Below, in pieces: positions 1 to 7,865 of a DNA stretch of 64,000 nt (its first letter is position 1; each line of letters starts with the position of its first letter). The DNA is from Aquibium pacificus (lineage in GTDB: Bacteria; Pseudomonadota; Alphaproteobacteria; Rhizobiales; Rhizobiaceae), in contig NZ_JBDPGJ010000008.1 in NCBI RefSeq assembly GCF_040839445.1, forward strand, positions 62,001-126,000, read 5' to 3'. The notes beneath the pieces are model-generated. The model was not told where the DNA came from and searched no databases. It worked only from the letters and a program-made list of their open reading frames with translations. The position numbers were made by a program, and so were the translations under genes.

Positions 1-461
1 GCGTGCAGACGCCCTCCAAGCGGGGTCAGGCTGTACTGGACGAACCCGTCATAGATGACACCGGTGATCTGGCCGTCCCGCACGACGAGCACCGTCTGCC
101 CGCCCTCCCCGCTTCCCTGTCCGATCCATGTAAAATCGTCCTCGGCGCGTTCGATCCGGTGTGTGAGACCAAGCACCAGCGTGCCCTCGGCCAATGGCAC
201 AGCGACAGTATCGCCGCGAAGTGCCGCGGGCTCGGCATCGACGTATTTGAGGTCGGTCTGTGTGGCATCACTGCTGATAGCAGCCGCGCGGCTCTCCTGA
301 TCGGCCGTCAGCGCCGGTACAGCCTCCCCGCCAGCATAGGAAAAGAGCCGGTTTTCCTGCGCCCGCGAGCGATCCACGAAAAACAGAATGCAGCAGACGC
401 TCATCAGGATGATGGCAAGGAACTCCGCCGGCGCGACGCCGCGACTACGATCGATTTCCAT
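1..461 (-). CDS. Membrane-anchored exported protein, N-terminal part (possible M12-type metalloprotease prodomain)
   Basis: Partial gene: the ATG at 461 is preceded by a G-rich ribosome site and the frame runs open to the window edge, giving 153 codons. Residues about 12-28 form one hydrophobic segment after a short charged N-terminus, so the product is exported or anchored. The stretch from about residue 95, with 'WIGQGSG', 'GQTVLVVRDGQITGVIYDG' and 'SLTPLGG', resembles the propeptide-like region of reprolysin-type (M12) bacterial metalloproteases. That is a pattern impression only: the catalytic HExxH part would lie outside the window. Function is therefore unproven. Confidence 0.55.
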   Translation of the reverse strand, partial: MEIDRSRGVAPAEFLAIILMSVCCILFFVDRSRAQENRLFSYAGGEAVPALTADQESRAAAISSDATQTDLKYVDAEPAALRGDTVAVPLAEGTLVLGLTHRIERAEDDFTWIGQGSGEGGQTVLVVRDGQITGVIYDGFVQYSLTPLGGRLH

Positions 462-860
462 TACATCCCCCCACCTCAGCCCCGGATCGAACCCTGCCGC
501 CCACAAAAAGCCTCCCACAAGGCATGCGGGATAGAGCGAATCAAAGCATATCAGCGCTCTGCGCTTCCAGTGATCTGCCTATTCGCCCCTAATCGTTGCG
601 ATTGCTAAAGTCCTCAAGGAAGTAGACCAGATCAACTCGAACGGAACAAGCCGGTAATTTCATCGGCTGCACGAACATGCCACGCCGTTGCAGATGCGGT
701 GCGGACGGATGGTACAGAACTACGTGATGAGATCGCTACGACGACAGGATCACGGATTCCGCCGCAACTCCCCGAACCATCCGGAACGATCGGCAGAGGG
801 TCGCCGCGAACCGGCGCGAGGAGATGGGGAATCCGCGACGAGGGGGTCCGATAAATGGGA
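462..860. other. Intergenic stretch without a recognised gene
   Basis: About 400 bases between the partial gene and tRNA-Leu. The reading frames here carry no recognisable protein, and no clear promoter, hairpin with T-run or repeat is visible. Confidence 0.5.
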
Positions 861-945
861 TGGTGCGGTCGAGAAGACTCGAACTTCCACGGGTTGCCCC
901 ACAGCGACCTCAACGCTGCGCGTCTACCAATTCCGCCACGACCGC
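861..945 (-). tRNA. tRNA-Leu (anticodon GAG)
   Basis: On the minus strand the acceptor stem GCGGTCG pairs with CGACCGC, followed by A and an encoded CCA (861-863). The anticodon arm CAGCG-TTGAGGT-CGCTG exposes GAG. A long variable arm (class II) and the T-arm GGAAG-TTCGAGT-CTTCT complete the cloverleaf. Length is 85 nt including CCA. The anticodon reads CUC/CUU leucine codons. Confidence 0.95.
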
Positions 946-1119
946 ACGTGGTAGGAGCCGGAGCTTGCCGGCCCGGCGCACTTAGCAAATCGCCTATCGG
1001 GAAACAAGAGCAGCCTTCGCAATAAACGGTATGATCTCGATCCGAATGGCAAGGTGTCCGCGAGCCGGCTGGACCTTGCCTCCCTTTGCCGCCATATGTG
1101 GTCCGGAAGGACGTTTCAC

Positions 1120-1866
1120 ATGCTTCAGCGCAACCATCTCGGCTTCGATTTCCGGCCCCTGCCCGGCAGCGCGCCGGTGGAGTGGCGGGTGGAGGAGGGG
1201 CTGACCGGATACGCCGAGGCGCTGGCCTTCATGGAGGCGCGCGCGGCGGCGATCCGGGCGGGCAGCGCGGGCGAGCTGGTCTGGCTCGTCGAGCATCCGC
1301 CGCTCTATACGGCCGGCACCAGCGCCAAGCCAAGCGACCTCATCCAGCCCGACCGTTTTCCCGTCCACCAGGCGGGCCGCGGCGGCGAATACACCTATCA
1401 CGGCCCCGGACAGCGGGTGGCCTACGTGATGCTCGACCTGAAGCGCCGGCGCGAGGACGTGCGCGTCTTCGTCGGCGCGCTCGAGGAATGGATCATCCGC
1501 ACGCTCTCCCGCTTCAACGTCAGGGGCGAACGGCGCGAGGACCGGGTCGGCGTATGGGTGGTCCGGCCCGACCGGCCGCCGCTCGCCCCCGGCATCCCCG
1601 CCGAGGACAAGATCGCTGCGATCGGCATCCGGCTGCGCAAGTGGGTGAGCTTCCACGGCATCGCCGTCAACGTCGAACCGGATCTGTCGCACTTCTCCGG
1701 CATCGTTCCCTGCGGCATCTCCGGTTACGGCGTCACCAGCCTCGTTGATCTCGGCCTGCCGGTCACGATGGGCGACGTGGATGTCGCCCTGAAGCAGGGT
1801 TTCGAGGAAGTGTTCGGCGCGGCATCGTCCGCAAGGGTCACCAGCCAGAAGAGCGAACAACGATGA
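1120..1866 (+). CDS. lipB: Octanoyl-[acyl-carrier-protein]:protein octanoyltransferase LipB
   Basis: LipB moves the octanoyl group from octanoyl-ACP to lipoyl domains of enzymes such as pyruvate dehydrogenase, the first step of endogenous lipoate attachment, in the cytoplasm. The signature 'GRGGEYTYHGPGQ' is at residues 87-98, and the conserved Lys164 ('EDKIAAIGI') and Cys198 ('GIVPCGI') are the known catalytic pair. The start at 1120 is chosen because GGAAGGA lies 8 nt upstream; an in-frame start at 1054 would only add unconserved residues. The product is 248 aa. The stop overlaps the next start (ATGA), suggesting translational coupling to ggt. Confidence 0.95.
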   Translation: MLQRNHLGFDFRPLPGSAPVEWRVEEGLTGYAEALAFMEARAAAIRAGSAGELVWLVEHPPLYTAGTSAKPSDLIQPDRFPVHQAGRGGEYTYHGPGQRVAYVMLDLKRRREDVRVFVGALEEWIIRTLSRFNVRGERREDRVGVWVVRPDRPPLAPGIPAEDKIAAIGIRLRKWVSFHGIAVNVEPDLSHFSGIVPCGISGYGVTSLVDLGLPVTMGDVDVALKQGFEEVFGAASSARVTSQKSEQR

Positions 1867-3629
1867 AGCAGGTTCTCGCAACGCTCGCCGCCGTGTCGGC
1901 CGCAGCCGTCCTGACGTTCTCGCAACCGGCCTTTTCGCAGCAGACGACCGACGCGTTGGCGCCTGAGGCCGCGACCGGGCAGCAGGCGAAGTCGGCCGTC
2001 CGCGCCAGGGAATTCATGGTGGTCGCGGCCAATCCGCTGGCGGCGGAAGCGGGCCTTTCCGTGTTGCGCGACGGCGGCAGCGCGGCGGACGCGCTGGTGG
2101 TCGTCCAGACCGTGCTCGGGCTCGTCGAACCGCAATCGTCGGGCATCGGCGGCGGGGCGTTTCTCGTCTGGTACGATGCAGCGACGGGCAAGGTGACCAC
2201 GATCGACGGACGCGAAACCGCGCCGATGGCCGCCACACCCGAACTCTTCATCGGCGACGACGGAAAGCCGATGGAGTTTTTCGAGGCAGTCGTGGGCGGG
2301 CGCTCCGTGGGCGCGCCGGGCGTCGTGCGCCTGATGCAGAAGATCCATGAACGGCATGGGAAAAAGGACTGGGCCCAACTGTTCGAACCGGCGGCGCGCA
2401 TGGCCGAGGCCGGGTTCACCGTCTCGCCGCGCCTGGCCGCGCTCATCGATGAGGACGCGCCGCTGCTTGCCGCGCAGCCGTCCACGCGCTCCTATTTCTT
2501 CGACGGTTCGGGAACGCCTCTCCAGCAGGGCTCGGCGCTCCTCAACCCCGCCTATGCCGAGACACTGCGCACGATCGGCGCCGAAGGCGCGGATGCCTTC
2601 TACAAGAGGCCGATCGCCGAGGCGATCGTCTCGGCGGTTCAGGGCCATCCCAACAATCCCGGCAAGCTGTCGCTTGAGGACCTTGCGAACTACGAGGCCA
2701 AGGAGCGCGAGGCGGTCTGCGCGCCCTATCGTGGTCTCGACGTCTGCGGCATGGGACCGCCCTCCTCCGGTGCGCTCGCCATCGGCCAGATCCTCGGCAT
2801 CCTGTCGGAATTCGACCTCGAAGGCCTCGGTCCCGAGGATCCGCAAAGCTGGCGGCTCATCGGCGACGCGACCCGACTGGCCTTCGCCGATCGCGGTCGC
2901 TACGTGGCCGACCGCGATTTCGTCGACGTGCCGAAGGGACTGCTGAACCCGGACTACCTGAAATCGCGCGCGGCGCTGCTCAAGCGTCCGGATGGCCTTT
3001 CCGCCGAAGCGGCGAAAGCCGGGGATCCGCCATGGGACAAGGCCGAACTGCGCCTCGACGGCGTCTCACTCGAAGTCCCGTCCACTTCGCACTTCGTCAT
3101 CGTCGATGCCGATGGCAACGTCGCGTCCATGACCAGCTCGATCGAAAACGGCTTCGGGGCGCGCCTGATGACGCGGGGCTTCCTGCTCAACAACCAGCTC
3201 ACCGATTTCTCCTTCGCGCCACAGGAGAACGGGGAAGCGGTGGCCAACCGCGTGGAGCCCGGTAAACGCCCGCGTTCCTCCATGTCGCCGACCATCGTGC
3301 TGCGCGACGGTAAGCCTCTATTTGCGCTGGGCTCGCCGGGTGGCAGCAACATCATTCCATACGTCGCCCAGTCGCTCGTCGGACTGATCGACTGGAAGAT
3401 GGACATCAGCGAAGCGTTTGCGATGCCCCATTTCTCCAACCGGTTCGGGCGCTACGACCTCGAAGCCGGCACCGCCGCGGCGGAACTTGCCGACGATCTT
3501 CAGGCGCTGGGATACGAGGTGCGGACCACCGACATGAATTCCGGCCTGCACGGAGTCGCCTTCCTGGCCGACGGGACGCTGGAGGGCGGTGCCGATCCGC
3601 GCCGAGAGGGCGTGGCCGTCGGAGATTGA
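1863..3629 (+). CDS. ggt: Gamma-glutamyltransferase (periplasmic)
   Basis: Gamma-glutamyltranspeptidase hydrolyses or transfers the gamma-glutamyl group of glutathione. The 588-aa precursor begins with a Sec-type signal peptide (residues 1 to about 25, cleavage near 'AFS-QQ'). The self-cleavage site is 'STSHF', with Thr408 expected to become the N-terminal nucleophile of the small subunit after autoprocessing. The following 'NGFGARLMTRGFLLNNQLTDFSF' region and 'SPGGSNI' are family signatures. Its ATG overlaps the lipB stop by 4 nt, an unusual partnership with no obvious pathway link. Confidence 0.93.
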   Translation: MKQVLATLAAVSAAAVLTFSQPAFSQQTTDALAPEAATGQQAKSAVRAREFMVVAANPLAAEAGLSVLRDGGSAADALVVVQTVLGLVEPQSSGIGGGAFLVWYDAATGKVTTIDGRETAPMAATPELFIGDDGKPMEFFEAVVGGRSVGAPGVVRLMQKIHERHGKKDWAQLFEPAARMAEAGFTVSPRLAALIDEDAPLLAAQPSTRSYFFDGSGTPLQQGSALLNPAYAETLRTIGAEGADAFYKRPIAEAIVSAVQGHPNNPGKLSLEDLANYEAKEREAVCAPYRGLDVCGMGPPSSGALAIGQILGILSEFDLEGLGPEDPQSWRLIGDATRLAFADRGRYVADRDFVDVPKGLLNPDYLKSRAALLKRPDGLSAEAAKAGDPPWDKAELRLDGVSLEVPSTSHFVIVDADGNVASMTSSIENGFGARLMTRGFLLNNQLTDFSFAPQENGEAVANRVEPGKRPRSSMSPTIVLRDGKPLFALGSPGGSNIIPYVAQSLVGLIDWKMDISEAFAMPHFSNRFGRYDLEAGTAAAELADDLQALGYEVRTTDMNSGLHGVAFLADGTLEGGADPRREGVAVGD

Positions 3630-3638
3630 ACGGCGCCG

Positions 3639-3725
3639 TCAGTAGGCGCCAATCCACATGGCCATGGTGATGATGAAGAGGCTCACAGACACGAGCGAGG
3701 CGACGTCCTGGACGATGTCAGTCAT
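3639..3725 (-). CDS. 28-residue single-pass membrane peptide behind a LexA-type box (SidA-like candidate)
   Basis: A 28-codon reading frame starts at ATG 3725 with GGGAGA 7-8 nt upstream and ends with TGA at 3639-3641. The first 9 residues are polar and acidic (MTDIVQDVA); the remainder is a single hydrophobic segment containing 'SLFIITMAMWIGAY'. Upstream lies GTTC-N7-GTTC (3761-3775), the alphaproteobacterial LexA box, inside a plausible promoter. Caulobacter SidA, a 29-residue SOS-induced inner-membrane division inhibitor, has the same size, topology and control. Sequence homology to SidA is not claimed: the analogy is inference. The peptide lies downstream of lolD and convergent with ggt. 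Confidence 0.65.
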   Translation of the reverse strand: MTDIVQDVASLVSVSLFIITMAMWIGAY

Positions 3726-3755
3726 GTTCGTTCTCCCGGTTTCGCTTATGTCCCT

Positions 3756-3785
3756 ATAATGTTCTCTTTCCGTTCTTATTTGCAA
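3756..3785 (-). promoter_or_regulatory. Putative promoter of the 28-aa peptide
   Basis: Minus-strand TTGCAA (3785-3780) and CATTAT (3761-3756) are separated by 18 nt. The LexA box fills the spacer. The predicted start near 3749 leaves a leader of about 25 nt. Confidence 0.5.
3761..3775 (-). promoter_or_regulatory. LexA (SOS) box GTTC-N7-GTTC
   Basis: On the plus strand the sequence is GTTCTCTTTCCGTTC, an exact GTTC-N7-GTTC match to the alphaproteobacterial LexA operator, with the T/C-rich spacer often seen in rhizobial boxes. It lies about 36 nt upstream of the start of the 28-aa peptide and between its putative -35 and -10 elements, the classical position for repression. Confidence 0.75.
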
Positions 3786-3854
3786 GCCCAAGCGCCATCC
3801 TTCCGGACTCCTCCTGCCAAGTCCGGTTAATGAGGCGTTAAGCGCCCTGAGGGG

Positions 3855-4541
3855 TCAGAAGTCGACGACCTTGCCTTCCGCCAGCGTGACGCGGCGATCC
3901 ATACGCGCGGCAAGATCGTGGTTGTGCGTGGCGATCAGCGCGGAAAGCCCGGAATGCCGCACCAGCGCTTCCATCGCGTCGAAGACGTATCCCGCCGTGT
4001 GCGGGTCGAGGTTGCCGGTCGGCTCGTCGGCGAGAAGGACGAGCGGCGCGTTCGCCACCGCGCGCGCGATCGCAACGCGCTGCTGTTCGCCGCCCGAAAG
4101 TTCTCCCGGGCGGTGTTCGGCCCGGTTGCCGATCTTCATGTAGTCTAGCAGCTGCATGGCCCGGTCCTGCGCTTCCTTCGGCGAAAGCCCCCGCACGAGT
4201 TGCGGAATGACGACGTTCTCGAGCGCCGAGAACTCCGGAAGGAGATGGTGAAACTGATAGACGAAGCCGACCTCGTTGCGGCGGATGGCGGTGCGGTCGT
4301 CGTCGGAGAGGCGGCCGCAGGACTTTCCGTTCACGATCACCTCGCCGGCGTCTGGTCGCTCCAGCAAGCCCGCTGTGTGCAGCAGCGTCGATTTTCCCGC
4401 TCCCGAGGGGGCGACGAGCGCCACCATCTCGCCGCGGTGCAGGGTGAAGTCCGCCCCGTCCAGAATGACGAGCGGTTTCGTCCCCTCGTGGTAGCGCCTG
4501 CTGACGCCGACCAGCGCGAGTGCCGCGTCCTCGGCCATCAT
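3855..4541 (-). CDS. lolD: Lipoprotein-releasing ABC transporter ATPase LolD
   Basis: LolD is the cytoplasmic ATPase that powers release of outer-membrane lipoproteins from the inner membrane by the LolC/E-type permease. The 228-aa product has Walker A 'APSGAGKST' (residues 44-52), the ABC signature 'LSGGE' (148-152) and Walker B 'VLLADE' (168-173) followed by 'PTGNLDP', as in the MacB/LolD family. The start at 4541 overlaps the lolC stop (ATGA); a second ATG follows directly at 4538 and could be used instead with GAGG 8 nt upstream. Cotranscribed with lolC and proS. Confidence 0.93.
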   Translation of the reverse strand: MMAEDAALALVGVSRRYHEGTKPLVILDGADFTLHRGEMVALVAPSGAGKSTLLHTAGLLERPDAGEVIVNGKSCGRLSDDDRTAIRRNEVGFVYQFHHLLPEFSALENVVIPQLVRGLSPKEAQDRAMQLLDYMKIGNRAEHRPGELSGGEQQRVAIARAVANAPLVLLADEPTGNLDPHTAGYVFDAMEALVRHSGLSALIATHNHDLAARMDRRVTLAEGKVVDF

Positions 4542-5821
4542 TCGTACCTCAGGGCTTCCACGGGATCGAGGCGCGCCGCGCGCCATGCCGGAAACAGCGT
4601 CGCAAGGAACGACAGCACGAGCGCCATCAGGACCACGGAAACCGTCTCGCTTACTTCCATCTTTGCGGGGAGCTGACTCAGAAAATAGAGTTCCGGGTTG
4701 AACAGTGTGGTGCCGGAGAGCCAGGAGAAGAACTGGCGGATCGATTCGACGTTGAGGCACACCACGATGCCGAGGAGGACTCCGGCAAGCGTTCCCACCA
4801 CACCGATCGCAGCACCCGTCATGACGAAGATGCGCATGACGGATCCGCGCGTCGCGCCCATCGTCCGCAGAATGGCGATGTCGCGGCCCTTGTCCTTTAC
4901 CAGCATGAAGAGACCGGAAATGATGTTGAGCGCGGCGACGAGAACGATCAGCGTCAGGATCATGAACATCACGTTGCGCTCCACCTCGAGCGCGGAGAAG
5001 AACGTGTGGTTCCGCTGGCGCCAGTCGACCATGAAGAACGGCCGTTGCGCGGCCGTCTCGATCAGCGGCTTGATGTCGTCGATGGCATCCGGATCGTCGA
5101 CGAAGATCTCGATCGACTGTGCCGCGCCTTCCGAATTGAAGTAGAGCTGCGCTTCGGGCAGCGCCATGAAGATGATCGAGGCGTCGTATTCGGACATGCC
5201 GACCTGGAAGATGGCAGTGACCGGATAGGCCTTCTGGCGGGCGGTCATGCCGAAAGGCGTGACGTCTCCTTCAGGTGACGTCAGCGTGACACGGTCGCCA
5301 AGCGCCAGCCCGAGCGTCTCGGCCATGCGCACGCCGACCGCGACGCCCTCTCCTGCCTCGAAGCCGTCGAGCGTGCCTTGCCGGATGTTGTCGGCGACCA
5401 GTTCGACCTTGTTCAGGTCTTCCTCGCGGATGCCGCGCACCAACGCGCCGGTGCCGCCTCCGACGTTGCCGGAAGCAAGCACCTGTCCCTCGACCAGGGG
5501 AATGGCATAGCGCACGCCTCCGACGCCATTCAGCCGCGCGGCAACCTCGGCATAATCGTCGAGCGGCCGGTCCATCGGCTGCAGGATCAGGTGCCCGTTC
5601 ACGCCCAGGATGCGGGTCAGCAGTTCGGCCCGGAAGCCGTTCATCACCGCCATGACGATGATCAGCGTCGCGACGCCGAGCATGATGCCGACGAAGGAAA
5701 TCGACGCGATCACGGAAATGAACGCTTCCTTGCGGCGCGAGCGCAGGTAGCGCCATGCCACCATCCGCTCGAAAACGGAGAAGGGGCCGGCCCCGCGCGG
5801 CGTTGCTGCGGCTTGCGCCAT
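4538..5821 (-). CDS. lolC: Lipoprotein-releasing ABC transporter permease (LolC/LolE type)
   Basis: Inner-membrane permease of the Lol system that extracts lipoproteins for transfer to LolA. The 427-aa protein has the MacB/FtsX layout: one membrane segment near residues 30-55 ('FISVIASISFVGIMLGVATLIIVM'), a large periplasmic domain, and three C-terminal segments ending 'FPAWRAARLDPVEALRYE', the usual C-terminal signature. Only one permease gene is present, as is common outside gammaproteobacteria, so it probably homodimerises. The start at 5821 shares a base with the proS stop (TGATG). Confidence 0.92.
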   Translation of the reverse strand: MAQAAATPRGAGPFSVFERMVAWRYLRSRRKEAFISVIASISFVGIMLGVATLIIVMAVMNGFRAELLTRILGVNGHLILQPMDRPLDDYAEVAARLNGVGGVRYAIPLVEGQVLASGNVGGGTGALVRGIREEDLNKVELVADNIRQGTLDGFEAGEGVAVGVRMAETLGLALGDRVTLTSPEGDVTPFGMTARQKAYPVTAIFQVGMSEYDASIIFMALPEAQLYFNSEGAAQSIEIFVDDPDAIDDIKPLIETAAQRPFFMVDWRQRNHTFFSALEVERNVMFMILTLIVLVAALNIISGLFMLVKDKGRDIAILRTMGATRGSVMRIFVMTGAAIGVVGTLAGVLLGIVVCLNVESIRQFFSWLSGTTLFNPELYFLSQLPAKMEVSETVSVVLMALVLSFLATLFPAWRAARLDPVEALRYE

Positions 5822-7146
5822 CAGCAGACGCCGAGCTTCGTGGCGGCCTCGGCGATCGCGACCGTCTCGCGTTCGCCGCTCCTGCGGTTCTTGATCTCGA
5901 TCTCGCCGGCGGCCACGCCGCGCGGGCCGACGATCACCTGCCAGGGAAGGCCGATAAGGTCCGCGGTGGCGAACTTGCCGCCGGCGCGCTGGTCGGTGTC
6001 GTCGTAGAGCACGTCCTTGCCCGCCGCCGAGAGTTGCGCGTAGAGTTCCTCGCAGACGCGGTCGCATTCGGCGTCGCCCGGCTTCATGTTGATCAGCGCG
6101 AGGTCGAAAGGCGCCACGCTCTCGGGCCAGACGATGCCGTTCTCGTCATGGAATGCCTCGATGATCGCCGCAATAAGCCGGCTCGGACCGATGCCGTAGG
6201 AGCCCATCGACACGATGTGCTCCTTGCCGTCCGGCCCGGTCACGCTGGCGCCCATGGGCTTGGAATACTTCTGGCCGAAGTGGAAGATGTGGCCGACCTC
6301 GATGCCGCGCGCCGACAGACGGTCACCCTCCGCGATTCCGGACCAGACGTCCTCCTCGTGCATCTCGTCGGTCGCCGCGTAAGGGGTAGTCCACGCCTTC
6401 ACGATGCCGCCGATTTCGGTGTCGTCGCCGAAGTTCGTATCTGCGCCCGGAACCGGCAGGGAGAGGAAGTCCCGGTGACAGTAGACCTGGCTCTCGCCCG
6501 TCTCGGCAAGGATGATGAACTCGTGGCTGAGGTCGCCGCCGATGGGTCCCGTATCGGCCCGCATCGGGATCGCCTGTAGGCCCATGCGGGTGAAGGTGCG
6601 AAGGTACGACACGAACATCCGGTTGTAAGCGGCCTTGGCGCCCTCGAAATCGAGATCGAAGGAATAGGCGTCCTTCATCAGGAACTCGCGCGAGCGCATC
6701 ACGCCGAAGCGCGGCCGCACCTCGTCGCGGAACTTCCACTGAATGTGGTAGAGATTGAGCGGCAGATCCTTGTAGGATCGCACGTAGCTGCGGAAGATGT
6801 CGGTCACCATCTCCTCGTTCGTGGGGCCGTAGAGCATGTCGCGCTCGTGCCGGTCCTGAAGCCGCAGCATCTCTGGGCCGTAGGCGTCGTAGCGGCCGCT
6901 TTCGCGCCAGAGTTCGGCCGACTGGATCGTCGGCATCATGATTTCCAGCGCCCCGGCCCTGTCCTGCTCTTCGCGGATGATGCGGCAGACCTTGTCGAGC
7001 ACCCGTTTGCCGAGCGGCAGCCAGGAGAAGCTGCCCGCCGCCTGCTGCCTCACCATGCCCGCCCGTAGCATGAGGCGGTGCGACACGATTTCCGCCTCGC
7101 GGGGATTTTCTTTCAGGATAGGCAGGAAATAGCGCGACAGCCGCAT
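5821..7146 (-). CDS. proS: Prolyl-tRNA synthetase, short (alphaproteobacterial) form
   Basis: Charges tRNA-Pro. The 441-aa enzyme is a class II synthetase: motif 2 is near 'QIQWKFRDEVRPRFGVMRSREFLMKDAYSF' and motif 3 near 'GSYGIGPSRLIAAIIE', followed by an anticodon-binding domain ending 'KLGVC'. The roughly 180-residue INS editing domain found in E. coli ProRS is absent, as is typical for alphaproteobacteria, so proofreading of Ala-tRNA-Pro must come from a separate factor if present. First gene of the proS-lolC-lolD transcript; the leader region upstream also holds a candidate small RNA on the opposite strand. Confidence 0.95.
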   Translation of the reverse strand: MRLSRYFLPILKENPREAEIVSHRLMLRAGMVRQQAAGSFSWLPLGKRVLDKVCRIIREEQDRAGALEIMMPTIQSAELWRESGRYDAYGPEMLRLQDRHERDMLYGPTNEEMVTDIFRSYVRSYKDLPLNLYHIQWKFRDEVRPRFGVMRSREFLMKDAYSFDLDFEGAKAAYNRMFVSYLRTFTRMGLQAIPMRADTGPIGGDLSHEFIILAETGESQVYCHRDFLSLPVPGADTNFGDDTEIGGIVKAWTTPYAATDEMHEEDVWSGIAEGDRLSARGIEVGHIFHFGQKYSKPMGASVTGPDGKEHIVSMGSYGIGPSRLIAAIIEAFHDENGIVWPESVAPFDLALINMKPGDAECDRVCEELYAQLSAAGKDVLYDDTDQRAGGKFATADLIGLPWQVIVGPRGVAAGEIEIKNRRSGERETVAIAEAATKLGVC

Positions 7147-7357
7147 GAAGGTTTCCGTCGAAAGGGATGAAGAGACCGCAGAATCGATGGGTCCGGCGCC
7201 GGTCTCATTGCACGCGCTTCATAGCTATTTCGTGGCATGTTGGGAACCCGATCCGCCGGCTGGGAGCAACATAGTTCAGTGGTATAACATTAAACATTGG
7301 CTGCCTTATCATTGTGCAGTGCAGCACATCATTGAAGCTCGCGAAGCAAAAAAACCC

Positions 7358-7386
7358 GTGACAATTCAGTGACCCTTGGTCTAGTG
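7358..7386 (+). promoter_or_regulatory. Putative sigma-70 promoter of the candidate small RNA
   Basis: GTGACA (7358-7363) and CTAGTG (7381-7386) are spaced exactly 17 nt. They resemble the rhizobial housekeeping consensus CTTGAC-N17-CTATAT only partly. The predicted start is about 7393. Confidence 0.4.
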
Positions 7387-7392
7387 TTCGGC

Positions 7393-7543
7393 CATAAACG
7401 AGAGGACGGAAGAGCAATCCGTTTTCCCTACGCGGTCAAAGTCTTGGGAGGATGCGATCTAGGCGCGGTCACTCGCTGCCGCCGGACACCGGAAACGGAT
7501 CGGACGCGTTACAATTGCAAGGCTTCGGCCTTGCATTTTTTTT
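7393..7543 (+). ncRNA. Candidate structured small RNA between proS and the DUF1467 gene
   Basis: About 150 nt on the plus strand, with no coding gene, run from a possible promoter to a textbook intrinsic terminator. Inside, 7417-7427 (ATCCGTTTTCC) can pair with 7491-7500 (GGAAACGGAT) with one bulged base, closing a domain that contains a further GC-rich hairpin around 7460-7483. Both flanking protein genes lie on the minus strand, so the terminator does not serve either of them. It may belong to one of the rhizobial sRNA families, but I cannot assign it by eye. Confidence 0.5.
7516..7543 (+). terminator. Intrinsic terminator, 8-bp stem with TTCG loop and eight T
   Basis: TGCAAGGC (7516-7523), TTCG, GCCTTGCA (7528-7535), then T at 7536-7543. 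This is a perfect stem with a stable UUCG tetraloop, oriented for plus-strand transcripts. Confidence 0.85.
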
Positions 7544-7592
7544 GTGCAATCAATCCATTGCGGCCGGGAATTCAGCCAGCGCGAGAAGCCGC

Positions 7593-7862
7593 TCAGTTGA
7601 AGTCCGGCACGAAGCGGGGGATGTCGTCGAAGCTCCATCCGAGCTGGTTCGTCACGTACCAGAGCAGCCCGCTGATGATGAGCGTTACGACCGTCGTGCG
7701 CAGCATGGCGCGCCGTACATGCGGCCCACGCGGCGCGCTGGAGGTGGTGCCGAGCGTCACGTCATCCTCGTCGTCCTGCGTGCGCAGGCCGAACGGCAGG
7801 GTCGCGAAAAGCACGAGCCACCAGATGATGAAGAAGAGCGCGAGATAGGAGATCCAGGTCAC
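7593..7862 (-). CDS. DUF1467 family membrane protein
   Basis: An 89-aa protein with two hydrophobic segments (about residues 4-22, 'YLALFFIIWWLVLFATLPFG', and 55-75) separated by an acidic, Ser/Gly-rich loop. The 'LPFGLRTQ' motif after the first segment is typical of DUF1467 proteins of alphaproteobacteria; function unknown. The start is GTG at 7862, only 3 nt after the mce stop, so it is translated with mce at the end of the nuo-birA-rnj transcript. Confidence 0.85.
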   Translation of the reverse strand: MTWISYLALFFIIWWLVLFATLPFGLRTQDDEDDVTLGTTSSAPRGPHVRRAMLRTTVVTLIISGLLWYVTNQLGWSFDDIPRFVPDFN

Positions 7863-7865
7863 GAA

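Noticed and set aside
632..988. Minus-strand frame containing 'GGIGRRAALRSLWGNPWKFESS'
   Set aside because: It is the translation of tRNA-Leu itself, a well-known spurious protein.
7262..7300. tRNA-like D-arm 'TAGTTCAGTGGTATAAC'
   Set aside because: It fits an A-box, but no anticodon stem or TTCGA T-loop follows at the right distance, so no tRNA can be built.
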